This document shows, one piece after another, positions 17,876 to 26,880 of a stretch of DNA of 64,000 bases. The position numbers were made by a program, and so were the translations under genes. Numbering within the stretch: the stretch's first letter is position 1; every line of letters begins with the position of its first letter. The DNA comes from Oscillospiraceae bacterium (GTDB lineage: Bacteria > Bacillota > Clostridia > Oscillospirales > Ruminococcaceae). The stretch is from assembly GCA_017462785.1 (NCBI GenBank), contig JAFTQJ010000079.1:36364-100363 (forward strand), read 5' to 3'. The notes under the pieces are model-generated. The model was given only the letters and a program-made list of their open reading frames with translations. It did no database searches and was not told where the DNA came from.

Positions 17876-17904
17876 ATTGTAGCACATTGTTATATTTTTG
17901 TCAA
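17876..17904 (-). promoter_or_regulatory. adhE promoter
   Basis: TTGACA (17904-17899), 17 nt, TACAAT (17881-17876), with ATGTGC before the -10. The predicted start leaves a leader of about 65 nt. The remaining 170 bp up to tyrA (17905-18073) is AT-rich and shows nothing else. Confidence 0.88.
17887..17904. promoter_or_regulatory. Candidate Rex (redox repressor) operator
   Basis: The 18 bp TTGACAAAAATATAACAA (minus strand) matches the Firmicutes Rex palindrome TTGTTAA-N4-TTAACAA at 11 of 14 defined positions, with both terminal TTG/CAA trinucleotides intact. It covers the -35 box and spacer of adhE, where a repressor would block RNA polymerase. adhE is a classic NADH/NAD-responsive Rex target. 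Confidence 0.6.
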
Positions 17905-18073
17905 TGGTTTTTTGCACTGTCTAACAGCCATTTTTCATTCAAAAGAGATTGAAAAACTATGCACTTCCTACAAAATAGCTGATATATTATTATGCACCCT
18001 GATCATTGCAATTATACTGTCAAATCAGGAAAATCATTGACATGCAGCAAAAATATGGATGAATGCATTCCGA

Positions 18074-18952
18074 TCAATCCGGCTCTTTCATCAATTCGAT
18101 CACGGATGGGGAATTTCTGCGTCTTTGGAGGTTATCCTCCTTGCGTTTTCTGCCGTCTGCGATCAGCTGATACAGCCTCTCCTCGTCCGCATCCGCCAAA
18201 GCCCCACGATATTCCTGCAAATTGCCGAGCAGGACATCCAGCTCTTCAAGAAGGCTTTCACGGTTCTCCATGAACAGCATCGTCCACATATCTTCATTCA
18301 TGGTCGCAATGCGTGTCATGTCGTGGAAGCTGCCGCCGGAAAATCCGCTTTCCAGCTCGATCACGGGACTTTTCACATAGGCACTGGAAACGACATGGGC
18401 AAGCTGGGAGGTGTAGGCGATCATGCGGTCGTGGAGCTTGGGAGTCGTCACAACGAACCGCCGGAAGCCGATCTGATGGGCAAAATTCTTCACGAGAGCC
18501 GTCACGGACTTGGGTGTATCCGGCAGGGGCGTGAGGATGAAGTTTGCACCCTGAAACAGGTTTTCATCCGATGCATCAAAGCCGAATCGCTCCTTGCCCG
18601 CCATCGGGTGCGTACTGAGGTAGTGCACGCCGTATTCAGAACAGAGTTTTCCCATCGTTTCGGGAATATCCACCTTGACACCGGCAACGTCGATCACGAT
18701 CGTGCCGGCAGTCATGGACTGTACATGTTCCGTCACCCAGCTGCGGACGATCTCCGGATAGAGGGAAACCACGATCATATCAAAACCGCCGCAGTCATTC
18801 GTAATGATGCCGTCGATCACATGCTGTTCGAGTGCCGTCCGTGCGACGGATGGGTTGGCATCGCATCCATAGACACTATGCTCCGTAAAGGTATGGAGTG
18901 CCTTGCAGATGGAGCCGCCGATCAGTCCCAGTCCGACCACCAGAATTTTCAT
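18074..18952 (-). CDS. tyrA: Prephenate dehydrogenase
   Basis: Converts prephenate to 4-hydroxyphenylpyruvate in tyrosine synthesis, using NAD(P)+. 292 aa with the Rossmann start ILVVGLGLIGGSICKAL, YLSTHPMAGKERFGF and DRMIAYTSQLAHVVSSAY (catalytic His of STHPMAG). There is no fused chorismate mutase and no ACT domain, so feedback control by tyrosine through an ACT domain is not expected. Last gene of the 25 kb-side minus-strand operon, 31 nt after the hexapeptide-repeat gene. No clear terminator follows. Confidence 0.93.
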   Translation of the reverse strand: MKILVVGLGLIGGSICKALHTFTEHSVYGCDANPSVARTALEQHVIDGIITNDCGGFDMIVVSLYPEIVRSWVTEHVQSMTAGTIVIDVAGVKVDIPETMGKLCSEYGVHYLSTHPMAGKERFGFDASDENLFQGANFILTPLPDTPKSVTALVKNFAHQIGFRRFVVTTPKLHDRMIAYTSQLAHVVSSAYVKSPVIELESGFSGGSFHDMTRIATMNEDMWTMLFMENRESLLEELDVLLGNLQEYRGALADADEERLYQLIADGRKRKEDNLQRRRNSPSVIELMKEPD

Positions 18953-18983
18953 ATTAGTTCCTCCTCAAAAAAGCTGCCGAGCA

Positions 18984-21761
18984 TTATATCGCATCGGAAT
19001 GCTCCGATATATTCATGATGCGGACGATCCGGTAATCATCGCCGTCCTTTTCCAGTGTGATCTCCATCGTCTTTTCTCCGGCTGCATCGAAATTTTCAGA
19101 TCGCTGCTGCCACTGTGCCGTGTCGCTGCGGTAGGCAACGGTAACAGTGTAGGTGTCCTCAGAGCGTCTGATCTCCTGCACCTCGGGAGCATAGGAGAAG
19201 ATCACCGGTGCGGCAGGGACATTGTAGCATCCGGTCGCACCGTCATAATAGAAGGTTTCACCGGCTGCGTAGAGCGTGGTGAACTCACCGGAAAGCTTCG
19301 TGCCGAACATCTCATCCGCACGTTTCAGGACATCGAGTGCAGGAATGGAGATCATGTCAAAGCTCTCGGGATATGCCGTCAGATCGCCGTACATCAGCAG
19401 GTCGATCATCGCCGCAGAAAGCAGGGTTTCGGGTGCCGCATCGGATGCCTGCTCAAAGTCGGGCAGGTCCACGACTGCGACCGGATAGAGCACGTCCTCC
19501 AGCTCCGCACGGAGCGAAGAGCTGTCCGTGAAATTCTGCACCATCCGCACGCCCTGCATCACACAGGCGGCAATGCCGACCACGGCAAAGACGGAACAGA
19601 TGATACCGGCTGCAAAATAGGTGCGTCTGCGGACGTAGCGTGATTTTCCGACTGCCACATCGATTTCGCTCGGCTCCGGCAGCGGCTCTGCCTTTTCATC
19701 CGCAAGCTCCTGCACATTTTCATCAAGTGCGGCACGGATCGCAGCTGCGAATCCGCTGGCACGGTTCCGCTTTTCTTCGTCCGGCAGGGAAACGTGAATG
19801 GATTCCTCTGACGGCATCGGCTGCGGTGCCGGCTCTTCCGGTGCAGCTTTCTCTTCCTGCCGGATGGGCGGCTCCGGCATCTCCACCGGTACAGCTACGG
19901 GTTCCGGCTTGATTTCTGGCTTTTTCCGGATCTCCGGCTCCGGCTGCATTACGGGTTCCGGCTGTTTCTCCGGCATCGGCGGAATCTCCGGTTCCGGCTC
20001 GATCTCCGGCTTCGGCTTGCTCTCGGACTTCGGTTTGCTTTCCTGTTTGCGGTTCTTCTTCCAGCGGCGTGATTCCTCCGGCATTTCCTGCACGGCGGAA
20101 CGCTCCCACTTTCTGGCTTTCTTCTCCTCCGGCACGGGCGTTTCCTCGGGAGCAGAGTTTTTTTCCGGTTCGGGGATCACTTCCGGCTCGGGCAGTGCCG
20201 TCACTTCCGGCTCGATGATCTCCTCCGGCTCGGGGAGTGCTGTCACCAGCGGTGCCGCCTCGATCTCGGGGAATTCTTCTTCGGGAAAGCTCTGAAAGCC
20301 ACTGGATTCCGTGATTTCCCCGGCATCTGCGTCCGGCTTCCGCAAAGGCTCCGGCTGAACCGGCTCACTCAGCTTTTGTTTTTTTTTACTCCCGAATCTT
20401 GCGAAAAATCCAGCCTTTTCCTTCGGCTCATCCACCGCACTCAGATGCCGCAGACGTGGTGCAGCAGGCTTTTCCGGTGTTTTCCTGCTCTCAGGCTCGG
20501 AGGTGATTTTCGGCTCCGGCTCTTCTGCGTAGACAGGCTCCTCCGCATACACAGGTTCTTCCACAAGTACAGGTTCTTCTGCATACACAGGTTCTTCCGC
20601 ATGCACAGGTTCTTCTGCATACACAAGTTCTTCCGCATACACAGGTTCTTCCACAAGTACAGGTTCTTCTGCATGCACAGGTTCTTCTGCATACACAGGT
20701 TCTTCCGCATAGACAGGTTCTTCTGCATACACAGGCTCCTCCGCATGCACAGGTTCTTCCGCATAGACAGGTTCTTCCGCATGCACGGGTTCTTCCGCAT
20801 AGACAGGCTCTTCTGCATAGACAGGTTCTTCCGGTACTTCCTGCACAGGCTCCGGCTGGGGCTTCTTTTTCTTTGTGCCGTTTTTCTTGCGTTTCTTCGG
20901 CTTTTTCGGTTTTTCCTCCGGCAGCGGCTCTGCGGATGCTTCCGGCTCCTGTACAGGTTCTTCCTGTACGGGCGGCACTTCTTCAACAACAGGCTCCTGC
21001 GGTGCGGCTTCCTCCTGCTCCATTGCAAGGCGGATCCGCTGCTTGATCAGCTCTGCCTTGCGGTTCACTTCCTCCTCACGGGAAATGGGGGCAGGCTTCG
21101 GCGGTTCGGGTTCTGCGGTCACTGTCCGCTGCTGTGCGGCAGCCTGACGCTCCGCTTCAAGCTGCTTCTGTCGGCGGATCTCGTCCGCAATGGTCGTATC
21201 ACGGGGAATATCCGGCGGCAGCTCGTCCGGAATGACGATGTGCGGGATCTTCCGCTTGGGCGGAAGTGCGGACTGCGGCACGGGCATATCCGCTGAACGT
21301 GCAGGAATGCTGCTCACCTCTGCCGGCTGTGCGGCTTCCTGTGCGGACTGCGGACGCTTCTTTCTGCGTTTTTTCTTCTGTTCCGGCTTGGGCTTGGGCG
21401 GAATGATCTGGTTGGGCTTACGCTCCGCATCGATCATCGGGAGAGCCGTTTCATCCAGCCGGTCACGCATGCGGACTGCCGGATTCTGGGACGGTTCCTC
21501 CGAAAAATGGCTGATGGGCGGCGGCACCGGAACCGGCTCACGTCTGGGGATGGTCGGAACTTCACGTTTCTGCGGCACCGGACGATTCTGTTCCGTTTCG
21601 ATCTCCACACTGCGTGAGATCTCCTCCACACGCTGACGGGATTTTTCGCTCGCTGCGGACTTCTTTTCCGGCTTTTCCGGTTTTTTCGGCGGTGCCGGCT
21701 GCTTGGGAGCTTCCTCACCAAGCAGACCGTTCAGCAGATGATTGATTTCATTTTTCTTCAT
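18984..21761 (-). CDS. Pro/Glu-rich single-pass membrane protein with hexapeptide repeats
   Basis: Not recognised as a known family. 925 aa. Residues 1-~700 are very rich in Pro, Glu and Lys, without Cys, and look disordered; 311-412 are 17 tandem hexapeptides (EEPVYA, EEPVHA, EEPVLV). One membrane helix lies near 715-738 (FAAGIICSVFAVVGIAACVM) after a basic RRR stretch, so the long repeat region should be cytoplasmic and the ~185-residue C-terminal domain outside. That domain (LYPVAVVDLPDFEQASDAAPE to end) has a mixed alpha/beta look. There is no signal peptide or LPXTG. Cotranscribed with proA upstream and tyrA downstream, with GGAG before the ATG. A role as a spacer or scaffold protein is a guess. 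Confidence 0.8.
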   Translation of the reverse strand: MKKNEINHLLNGLLGEEAPKQPAPPKKPEKPEKKSAASEKSRQRVEEISRSVEIETEQNRPVPQKREVPTIPRREPVPVPPPISHFSEEPSQNPAVRMRDRLDETALPMIDAERKPNQIIPPKPKPEQKKKRRKKRPQSAQEAAQPAEVSSIPARSADMPVPQSALPPKRKIPHIVIPDELPPDIPRDTTIADEIRRQKQLEAERQAAAQQRTVTAEPEPPKPAPISREEEVNRKAELIKQRIRLAMEQEEAAPQEPVVEEVPPVQEEPVQEPEASAEPLPEEKPKKPKKRKKNGTKKKKPQPEPVQEVPEEPVYAEEPVYAEEPVHAEEPVYAEEPVHAEEPVYAEEPVYAEEPVYAEEPVHAEEPVLVEEPVYAEELVYAEEPVHAEEPVYAEEPVLVEEPVYAEEPVYAEEPEPKITSEPESRKTPEKPAAPRLRHLSAVDEPKEKAGFFARFGSKKKQKLSEPVQPEPLRKPDADAGEITESSGFQSFPEEEFPEIEAAPLVTALPEPEEIIEPEVTALPEPEVIPEPEKNSAPEETPVPEEKKARKWERSAVQEMPEESRRWKKNRKQESKPKSESKPKPEIEPEPEIPPMPEKQPEPVMQPEPEIRKKPEIKPEPVAVPVEMPEPPIRQEEKAAPEEPAPQPMPSEESIHVSLPDEEKRNRASGFAAAIRAALDENVQELADEKAEPLPEPSEIDVAVGKSRYVRRRTYFAAGIICSVFAVVGIAACVMQGVRMVQNFTDSSSLRAELEDVLYPVAVVDLPDFEQASDAAPETLLSAAMIDLLMYGDLTAYPESFDMISIPALDVLKRADEMFGTKLSGEFTTLYAAGETFYYDGATGCYNVPAAPVIFSYAPEVQEIRRSEDTYTVTVAYRSDTAQWQQRSENFDAAGEKTMEITLEKDGDDYRIVRIMNISEHSDAI
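20526..20831 (-). repeat. 17-unit 18 bp tandem repeat encoding EEPV(Y/H)A hexapeptides
   Basis: In-frame 18 bp units, 306 bp in total, inside the membrane protein gene. Units vary mainly at codons 5 and 6 (YA, HA or LV), plus one EELVYA. A higher-order pattern repeats around the two EEPVLV units. Such arrays change length by slippage while keeping frame. Confidence 0.95.
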
Positions 21762-21777
21762 AGATTTCTCCGGTTCG

Positions 21778-23025
21778 TCAGCGGATCTGACCGCTGCCGA
21801 TGATGCGGTACTGGATGGTGGTCAGGGCAAGCAGTCCCATCGGACCTCTTGCATGAAGCTTCTGTGTGGAAATGCCGATCTCTGCACCGAAGCCGAATTC
21901 CTCACCATCCGTAAATCTGGTGGATGCATTGACATAAACAGCGGCAGAATCCACGCTGTTCTGGAAATAATCCGCATTCGCCATATTCTCTGTCACGATG
22001 CATTCAGAATGTCTTGTGCTGTATTGCAGGATGTGTGCAACAGCCTCCTCCACGGAATCCACCACACGCACTGCGATCTTATAATCGAGGTACTCAGTCG
22101 CATAATCCTCCTCAGTGGCAGGGATCACACCTTCACCGAGGATCTGCTGCGTCCTTTCGCAGCCGTGGATCTCGACCTTATGAGCAGAAAATGCAGTTCT
22201 GATGTGGGGCAGGAATGCCGGTGCAATGTCCTTATGTACGAGCAGGGTTTCGATCGCATTGCACACAGAGGGACACTGTGTCTTGGCATTGTTGGCAATT
22301 TCAACAGCCATCGCAAGATTTGCGGACGCATCCACATACACATGGCAGTTGCCGGCACCGGTTTCGATCACCGGTACAGTTGCCTGCTTCACGACTGCCT
22401 GAATCAGTCCTGCACCGCCTCTGGGGATGAGGACATCAAGGTATCCGTTGAGCTTCATCATCTCTGCCGCAGTTTCACGGTCGGTCTTTTCCACAAGCTG
22501 GACAAGATCCGCCGGAAGTCCGACGCTTTCGAGGGCTTCACGCATGACGGAAACCAGACAGGTATTGGAATGGATCGCCTCTTTGCCGCCTCTGAGGATG
22601 ACCGCATTTCCTGCCTTCAGGCAGAGTGCGGCAGCATCCACGGTCACATTCGGACGGGATTCAAAAATGATGCCGATGACACCCAGCGGCACACGCACCT
22701 GACGGATACGGAGTCCGTTGGGGCGTACCCATCCTCTGTCCTCCGTGCCGATCGGATCTTCGAGGGCAATGAGCTTGCAGACTGCGTTTGCAATTGCCTC
22801 GATTCTGCCGGCATCCAGCCGCAGACGATCCTGCATGGCAGCGGTCATGTGATTCTGCACTGCATTCTCCAGATCCTTTGCGTTTTCGGCAATGATCCGT
22901 TCGCTGTTCTTCAGCAGAGCCTCCGAGATCGCAGTCAGTGCCTGATTCTTGAGGACGGTGCCTGCCTTTGCAGCGGCAGGAGCAGCGGCTTTCGCCTTCT
23001 GTCCGAGAGTTTCCATATAAGTCAT
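21778..23025 (-). CDS. proA: Gamma-glutamyl phosphate reductase
   Basis: NADPH-dependent second step of proline synthesis, making glutamate semialdehyde. 415 aa: VRVPLGVIGIIFESRPNVT, CLKAGNAVILRGGKEA and the catalytic-cysteine stretch NNAKTQCPSVCNAIETLL. ATG 23025 with GGAGG upstream. Directly after proB (17 nt) and before the repeat membrane protein (16 nt). Confidence 0.97.
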   Translation of the reverse strand: MTYMETLGQKAKAAAPAAAKAGTVLKNQALTAISEALLKNSERIIAENAKDLENAVQNHMTAAMQDRLRLDAGRIEAIANAVCKLIALEDPIGTEDRGWVRPNGLRIRQVRVPLGVIGIIFESRPNVTVDAAALCLKAGNAVILRGGKEAIHSNTCLVSVMREALESVGLPADLVQLVEKTDRETAAEMMKLNGYLDVLIPRGGAGLIQAVVKQATVPVIETGAGNCHVYVDASANLAMAVEIANNAKTQCPSVCNAIETLLVHKDIAPAFLPHIRTAFSAHKVEIHGCERTQQILGEGVIPATEEDYATEYLDYKIAVRVVDSVEEAVAHILQYSTRHSECIVTENMANADYFQNSVDSAAVYVNASTRFTDGEEFGFGAEIGISTQKLHARGPMGLLALTTIQYRIIGSGQIR

Positions 23026-23042
23026 AGGTCATGCCTCCTCTG

Positions 23043-23840
23043 TTAGTTTCTGATGGCGGGGAAATAGGTTCCGAGCTGTTCGCCGTCAAACAGACGGTAC
23101 AGATCATCGGGATTTCTGCCGTTCATAATGATCATATCCACACCTGCGGCGGTTGCGATCTTTGCCGCATTGATCTTGGTTGCCATGCCGCCGGAGCCAA
23201 GGCTGCTGCCGGCACCGCCTGCGATCGCTTCAATGTGGCTGTCGATGCATTCGACCACGGGGATGATCTCCGCATTTTCATTTTTGTGCGGATCTTCGGA
23301 ATAAAGTCCGTCAATATCGGACATGATGATCAGAAGATCGGCACCTGCAATGGATGCCACGACTGCGGAAAGGGAATCGTTCTCGCCGATTTCCAGTTCC
23401 AGCTCATCGATCGCCACGGTATCATTTTCGTTCACAATCGGAATGACGCTCATGGAGGTCAGCTCGTCAATGGCATTCCGCACATTGTCCACACGGTCGG
23501 GAGTGCTGATGATGGTCTTTGTCAGCAGGATCTGTGCGACTGTGACACTGTACTTGGAGAACATTTCATCATAAATGTGCATCAGCTCGCACTGACCCAC
23601 GGCAGCGGCAGCCTGCTTGCCCGGTGTGGTTTTCGGGCGTTCACGCAGATTCAGCTTGCCGACACCGAGTCCCACCGCACCGGATGACACGAGGATCAGC
23701 TCGTGACCGGAGTTCTGGAGATCTGCCAGCACACGGGTAAGACTGTGCATGCGGCGGATGTTGAGCTTGCCGGTTTTATGGGCAAGGGTGGATGTGCCGA
23801 GTTTGATGACGATTCGTTTTTTTTCGGAAAAATCAATCAT
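23043..23840 (-). CDS. proB: Glutamate 5-kinase (catalytic domain only)
   Basis: First step of proline synthesis. 265 aa amino-acid-kinase fold: RIVIKLGTSTL, LVSSGAVGLGVGKL, VPIVNENDTVAIDEL-type segment, DIDGLYSEDP and GSGGMATKINAAKIA. It ends right after the kinase domain, so the C-terminal PUA domain of E. coli ProB is absent, as in some other bacteria. ATG 23840 follows AAGAGGA; upstream in-frame starts would overlap the dehydrogenase gene. Coupled with proA. Confidence 0.95.
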   Translation of the reverse strand: MIDFSEKKRIVIKLGTSTLAHKTGKLNIRRMHSLTRVLADLQNSGHELILVSSGAVGLGVGKLNLRERPKTTPGKQAAAAVGQCELMHIYDEMFSKYSVTVAQILLTKTIISTPDRVDNVRNAIDELTSMSVIPIVNENDTVAIDELELEIGENDSLSAVVASIAGADLLIIMSDIDGLYSEDPHKNENAEIIPVVECIDSHIEAIAGGAGSSLGSGGMATKINAAKIATAAGVDMIIMNGRNPDDLYRLFDGEQLGTYFPAIRN

Positions 23841-23880
23841 AATCCTATTCCTCTTATTCTTTTCAGGGGATGCTCCCCTG

Positions 23881-24831
23881 TTATTTGTTGACCTGATTTC
23901 GGGGATTTCCTGCAAGGAAAGCTTCGAGGTTGCCTGCGACAATACCGATCAGGCGTTCTCTTGTTTCCAGCGGCGACCATGCAATATGGGGCGTGATCAG
24001 GCAGTTTTTCGCTGTGCGGAGGGGTGTGTCCGGTGACATCGGCTCCTTGTCGAGCACGTCCAGTCCTGCACCTGCGAGTCTGCCGGAATTGAGAGCCTGT
24101 GCAAGATCCTCCTCTTTCACAATGCCGCCCCTCGCCGTATTGATGAGGAAGGCGGTCGGCTTCATCAGGGAAAGCGTTTCCCTGCGGATGAGGTGGGCGG
24201 TCTGCTCATTCAGCGGACAGTGCACGGTCAGGACATCCGCCTGACGGAATGCCTCTTCCATGGAAACCACGGGATACGGGCAGTTTTCCGGCATGGTACG
24301 GGTGGAGATGATGACATGCATTCCGAACGCATCCGCAATTTTTGCGACTGCTTTTCCGATGCTGCCATAACCGATCACGGCAATGGTCTTTCCCCACAGC
24401 TCATGCACGGGATGCGGAAACCACGAAAAAGTGGGGCTTTGCATCCATGCTCCCTCTTTGACGGACTTGTCATAGGCGATGAGATTGCCGGCAAGCGTCA
24501 GGAGCAGTGCAAAGGTATGCTGTGCGACAGCCTGCGTGGAATATTCGCCGGCATTGCAGACCACGATGCCACGCTTTGATGCAGCTTCGAGGTCGATGTT
24601 GTTGTAGCCGGTGGCAAATAGTCCGATATACCGCAGATTCGGACATTTTTCGATCACTTCGGCTGTGATGGGGGTCTTGTTGCAGAGGACGATCTCCGCA
24701 TCACCGATCTTTTCCGCTGCCTCATGCGGCAGTGTGGGTCCGCAGCATTTCACCTCGCCGTATTTGGAAAAGACGGAAAATCCCACATCATCGGCAGAAA
24801 CGGTGTCCCAGTCCGGAATGACGATCCTCAT
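23881..24831 (-). CDS. D-isomer-specific 2-hydroxyacid dehydrogenase
   Basis: NAD-dependent reduction of a 2-ketoacid. 316 aa: nucleotide-binding GKTIAVIGYGSIGKAVAKI, catalytic Arg in NTARGGIVKEEDL, Glu in LDVLDKEP and His in TPHIAWSPLETRERL. Closest in feel to glycerate/hydroxypyruvate reductases (HprA), but family members cannot be separated by eye. ATGA overlap with the upstream membrane protein; 40 nt ahead of proB. Confidence 0.88.
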   Translation of the reverse strand: MRIVIPDWDTVSADDVGFSVFSKYGEVKCCGPTLPHEAAEKIGDAEIVLCNKTPITAEVIEKCPNLRYIGLFATGYNNIDLEAASKRGIVVCNAGEYSTQAVAQHTFALLLTLAGNLIAYDKSVKEGAWMQSPTFSWFPHPVHELWGKTIAVIGYGSIGKAVAKIADAFGMHVIISTRTMPENCPYPVVSMEEAFRQADVLTVHCPLNEQTAHLIRRETLSLMKPTAFLINTARGGIVKEEDLAQALNSGRLAGAGLDVLDKEPMSPDTPLRTAKNCLITPHIAWSPLETRERLIGIVAGNLEAFLAGNPRNQVNK

Positions 24832-25199
24832 GCTTCGCTCTCCTCAGCGGCAGCCTGAGCTGCTTCAGGCTCTGCCTTGTCAGCTTCTTCCGGCTGTGCT
24901 TCTGCATCCGCAGCAGCTTCGGGATTTTCGGGGGTGGTTTCCGGCTCCGGCGGATCACGGTCGATGGTCTTGCAGAGGATGAGTGCTGCAATCAGAGCCG
25001 CAGCCTCCGCAACGCCAAGCCCGTAGAAAAATGCACGGCTGTCGATCACATAGGCAAGCAATGTTGCAGGGATGGCAGCGGCAAGAACAAGGTGGTATTT
25101 CTTCCGCAGACGGATGAACTGCACGATGAAAACGAGCGTTGCCGCTACTGCAAAGATGATGTGCATTTCCATTTTGATCGGGAACAATGTGTTTTCCAT
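24828..25199 (-). CDS. Small membrane protein, acidic Ala/Glu/Pro-rich tail
   Basis: Family not recognised. 123 aa with about three membrane helices (residues ~8-28, 33-50, 55-72), followed by a ~50-residue acidic, low-complexity C-terminal tail. ATG 25199 has AGAGGAG upstream. First gene of the operon that continues through the dehydrogenase, proB, proA, the repeat protein and tyrA. Confidence 0.75.
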   Translation of the reverse strand: MENTLFPIKMEMHIIFAVAATLVFIVQFIRLRKKYHLVLAAAIPATLLAYVIDSRAFFYGLGVAEAAALIAALILCKTIDRDPPEPETTPENPEAAADAEAQPEEADKAEPEAAQAAAEESEA

Positions 25200-25256
25200 A
25201 TGATTTCTCCTCTTTTTTGAAATGGTACGGCAATGCCGCATAAACACTTATCTTAT

Positions 25257-25285
25257 ATTATAGCACAATTTCCATAAGAATGCAA
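25257..25285 (-). promoter_or_regulatory. Promoter of the proBA-tyrA operon
   Basis: TTGCAT (25285-25280), 17 nt, TATAAT (25262-25257), with TTGTGC extended -10. Confidence 0.8.
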
Positions 25286-25304
25286 GGTTTTTTTCCTCTT
25301 TCTG

Positions 25305-25338
25305 AAAAACGCCCTCACTGCGTTTCAGTAAGGGCGTT
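25305..25338 (-). terminator. Terminator of the 178 aa membrane protein gene
   Basis: AACGCCCT / AGGGCGTT stem extended past one mismatch by four more pairs (arms 25308-25320 and 25326-25338), overlapping the end of the coding frame and followed on the minus strand by TTTTTC. Confidence 0.8.
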
Positions 25339-25851
25339 GGTATTACGATTTTCTTTCAGACAGACCAGCAGATTACTAAGACTCACCAATAAAAGAACAG
25401 CAAAGAAAATCAAAGCACCAGCTGCAATCATCTTATATCCCTTCTGTAATCCTGAGAAATAAAAACGTGAAGAAAACAGGCTGCAAATGGCGGAACATGC
25501 GATTTTCACAACGCTGTCCTCCATCATAAACTGGTTCCGTTTGACGGGATCTGTTTCCTTCTTACAGGCACGGATCGTGCGGATGCCTGTGATTGCCGCC
25601 GCTGCGATCGGGAGCAGAATGTGCCTTAAAATCCAAATAGCAATCAGCAATATGACAAACAGGACAATGAGGAACAAATACATAAACAATGTGAGAAGCC
25701 CGCCAAGCGGATCATCCGACGGATCCGACGGCATCGTTCCGTGCACAAAATAGACAAAGCAGCCACAGAGAGCGATTATGGCAAGAACGGAAGCCACCAT
25801 CAGCAGAATATATATAACCGTCGTAGCGTACAAAACCAGACGCTTTCTCAT
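25315..25851 (-). CDS. Multi-pass membrane protein of unknown function
   Basis: 178 aa, no known family seen. Four probable membrane helices: residues ~5-33, ~50-78 (with LLPIAAAAITG after it), ~115-130 and ~142-168. ATG 25851 follows AGAGGGGGAAAAGG. Monocistronic: own promoter and own terminator. Divergent from the M23 gene, with about 210 bp between the two starts. Confidence 0.7.
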   Translation of the reverse strand: MRKRLVLYATTVIYILLMVASVLAIIALCGCFVYFVHGTMPSDPSDDPLGGLLTLFMYLFLIVLFVILLIAIWILRHILLPIAAAAITGIRTIRACKKETDPVKRNQFMMEDSVVKIACSAICSLFSSRFYFSGLQKGYKMIAAGALIFFAVLLLVSLSNLLVCLKENRNTNALTETQ

Positions 25852-25900
25852 CCTTTTCCCCCTCTCAGATTTGCGGATGACTGAAATATTCATCCCCTAT

Positions 25901-25929
25901 ATTTTATCATATTTCACATATTTTGTCAA
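25901..25929 (-). promoter_or_regulatory. Promoter of the 178 aa membrane protein gene
   Basis: TTGACA (25929-25924), 17 nt, TAAAAT (25906-25901). Confidence 0.82.
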
Positions 25930-26063
25930 TATCCAATTGAAAAATGGGTGAAAATGCAGAAAAACGCACTTCGTTTACTGTGCATTTTTCTGCACTTGAA
26001 ATATTCTGCTGCAATTGTATATTCTCCCGCATACGGAACAAACTAACAGCGGAGGTGTTCTAT

Positions 26064-26840
26064 GTGAAAAATTCTAATGAAACCAAGAACAAATATGGAA
26101 ATCTGAGCTTCTATCTGGTACTTGCTCTCTGTGCGGTCATGATCGGCGTATCCTGCTGGTTTGCCTATACACAGACCGCAAATGACCTGACCATCCAGCT
26201 GGATTCTGCATTGGATTCTGCCAGCAACACAGCCGGCATGCGTGCAGCAGAAAGCTCCCCTGCCGCAGCGGAAACCACCGCACGTTCCGCAGCTCATGTG
26301 CCGGAGGCAGTCACCACACTGCCGGAAACCGCACCCGAAACCACGGCTGATGCACAGGATGCAGCCGCAGTGATCACCGAAACACAGCCGCAGACCACGG
26401 AAACCGCAGAGGAAGCGGCGGCTTCTGCGAAGTTAGCGGCTGAATACCCAATCACGGGTGAGATCATTGCACCGTTCAGCAACGGCGAACTGGTGAAGTC
26501 CGCAACGACCGGCGTGTGGCAGACGCACAACGGCATTGACATTGCTGCCGCTGTCGGTGATGAGGTACGGGCAATGTCCGACGGTGTTGTGGAGGCAGTC
26601 GAGGAGGATCCGCTGTGGGGTGTCTGTGTGACCATCGACCACAAGAACGGCGTGAGAAGCCGCTACTGCAATCTCAATGCCGGTCTGACTGTCAACACGG
26701 GCGATTCCGTGACATGCGGCATGGTCATCGGTGCAGTCGGTGACACAGCGGATATGGAAAGTGCATTGGAAAGCCATCTGCATTTTGAAGTGATGCAGGG
26801 CAATTCCTATGTCGATCCTGTGTCCTTTATTGAGGACTGA
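26064..26840 (+). CDS. M23 (LytM) peptidase-domain membrane protein, SpoIIQ-like
   Basis: 258 aa. GTG 26064 is chosen because GGAGG lies 8 nt upstream and the protein then starts with a short basic tail and one membrane helix (LSFYLVLALCAVMIGVSCWF). A Thr/Ala/Glu-rich linker (~45-120) precedes the LytM domain (~125-258). Zinc ligands are intact: HNGID (His155, Asp159) and HLHFEV (His238, His240). Single-pass topology, linker and domain match SpoIIQ, the forespore partner of SpoIIIAH in engulfment; unlike the Bacillus protein, but like clostridial ones, the zinc site is complete. A general cell-wall M23 peptidase remains possible, since no clear sigma-F promoter is seen. Confidence 0.8.
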   Translation: MKNSNETKNKYGNLSFYLVLALCAVMIGVSCWFAYTQTANDLTIQLDSALDSASNTAGMRAAESSPAAAETTARSAAHVPEAVTTLPETAPETTADAQDAAAVITETQPQTTETAEEAAASAKLAAEYPITGEIIAPFSNGELVKSATTGVWQTHNGIDIAAAVGDEVRAMSDGVVEAVEEDPLWGVCVTIDHKNGVRSRYCNLNAGLTVNTGDSVTCGMVIGAVGDTADMESALESHLHFEVMQGNSYVDPVSFIED

Positions 26841-26854
26841 TACAAAACACAGAA

Positions 26855-26880
26855 CGCCCCGCATAAGCGGGGCGAAATCT
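26855..26880. terminator. Terminator between convergent M23 and U32 genes
   Basis: Perfect 8 bp stem CGCCCCGC / GCGGGGCG (26855-26862, 26867-26874) with ATAA loop. Minus-strand side continues TTCTGTGTTTTG, plus-strand side AAATCTTT. Only 40 bp separate the two stop codons. Confidence 0.75.

Noticed and set aside
20526-20831. Possible CRISPR array (regular 18 bp periodicity)
   Set aside because: Units are adjoining, without unique spacers, and keep a coding frame of hexapeptides; no cas genes nearby.
26030-26062. Sigma-F-type promoter before the SpoIIQ-like gene (GTATA ... GGAACAAACTA)
   Set aside because: Spacing is about 13 nt, shorter than the usual 15-16, so the match is too weak to report as a feature.
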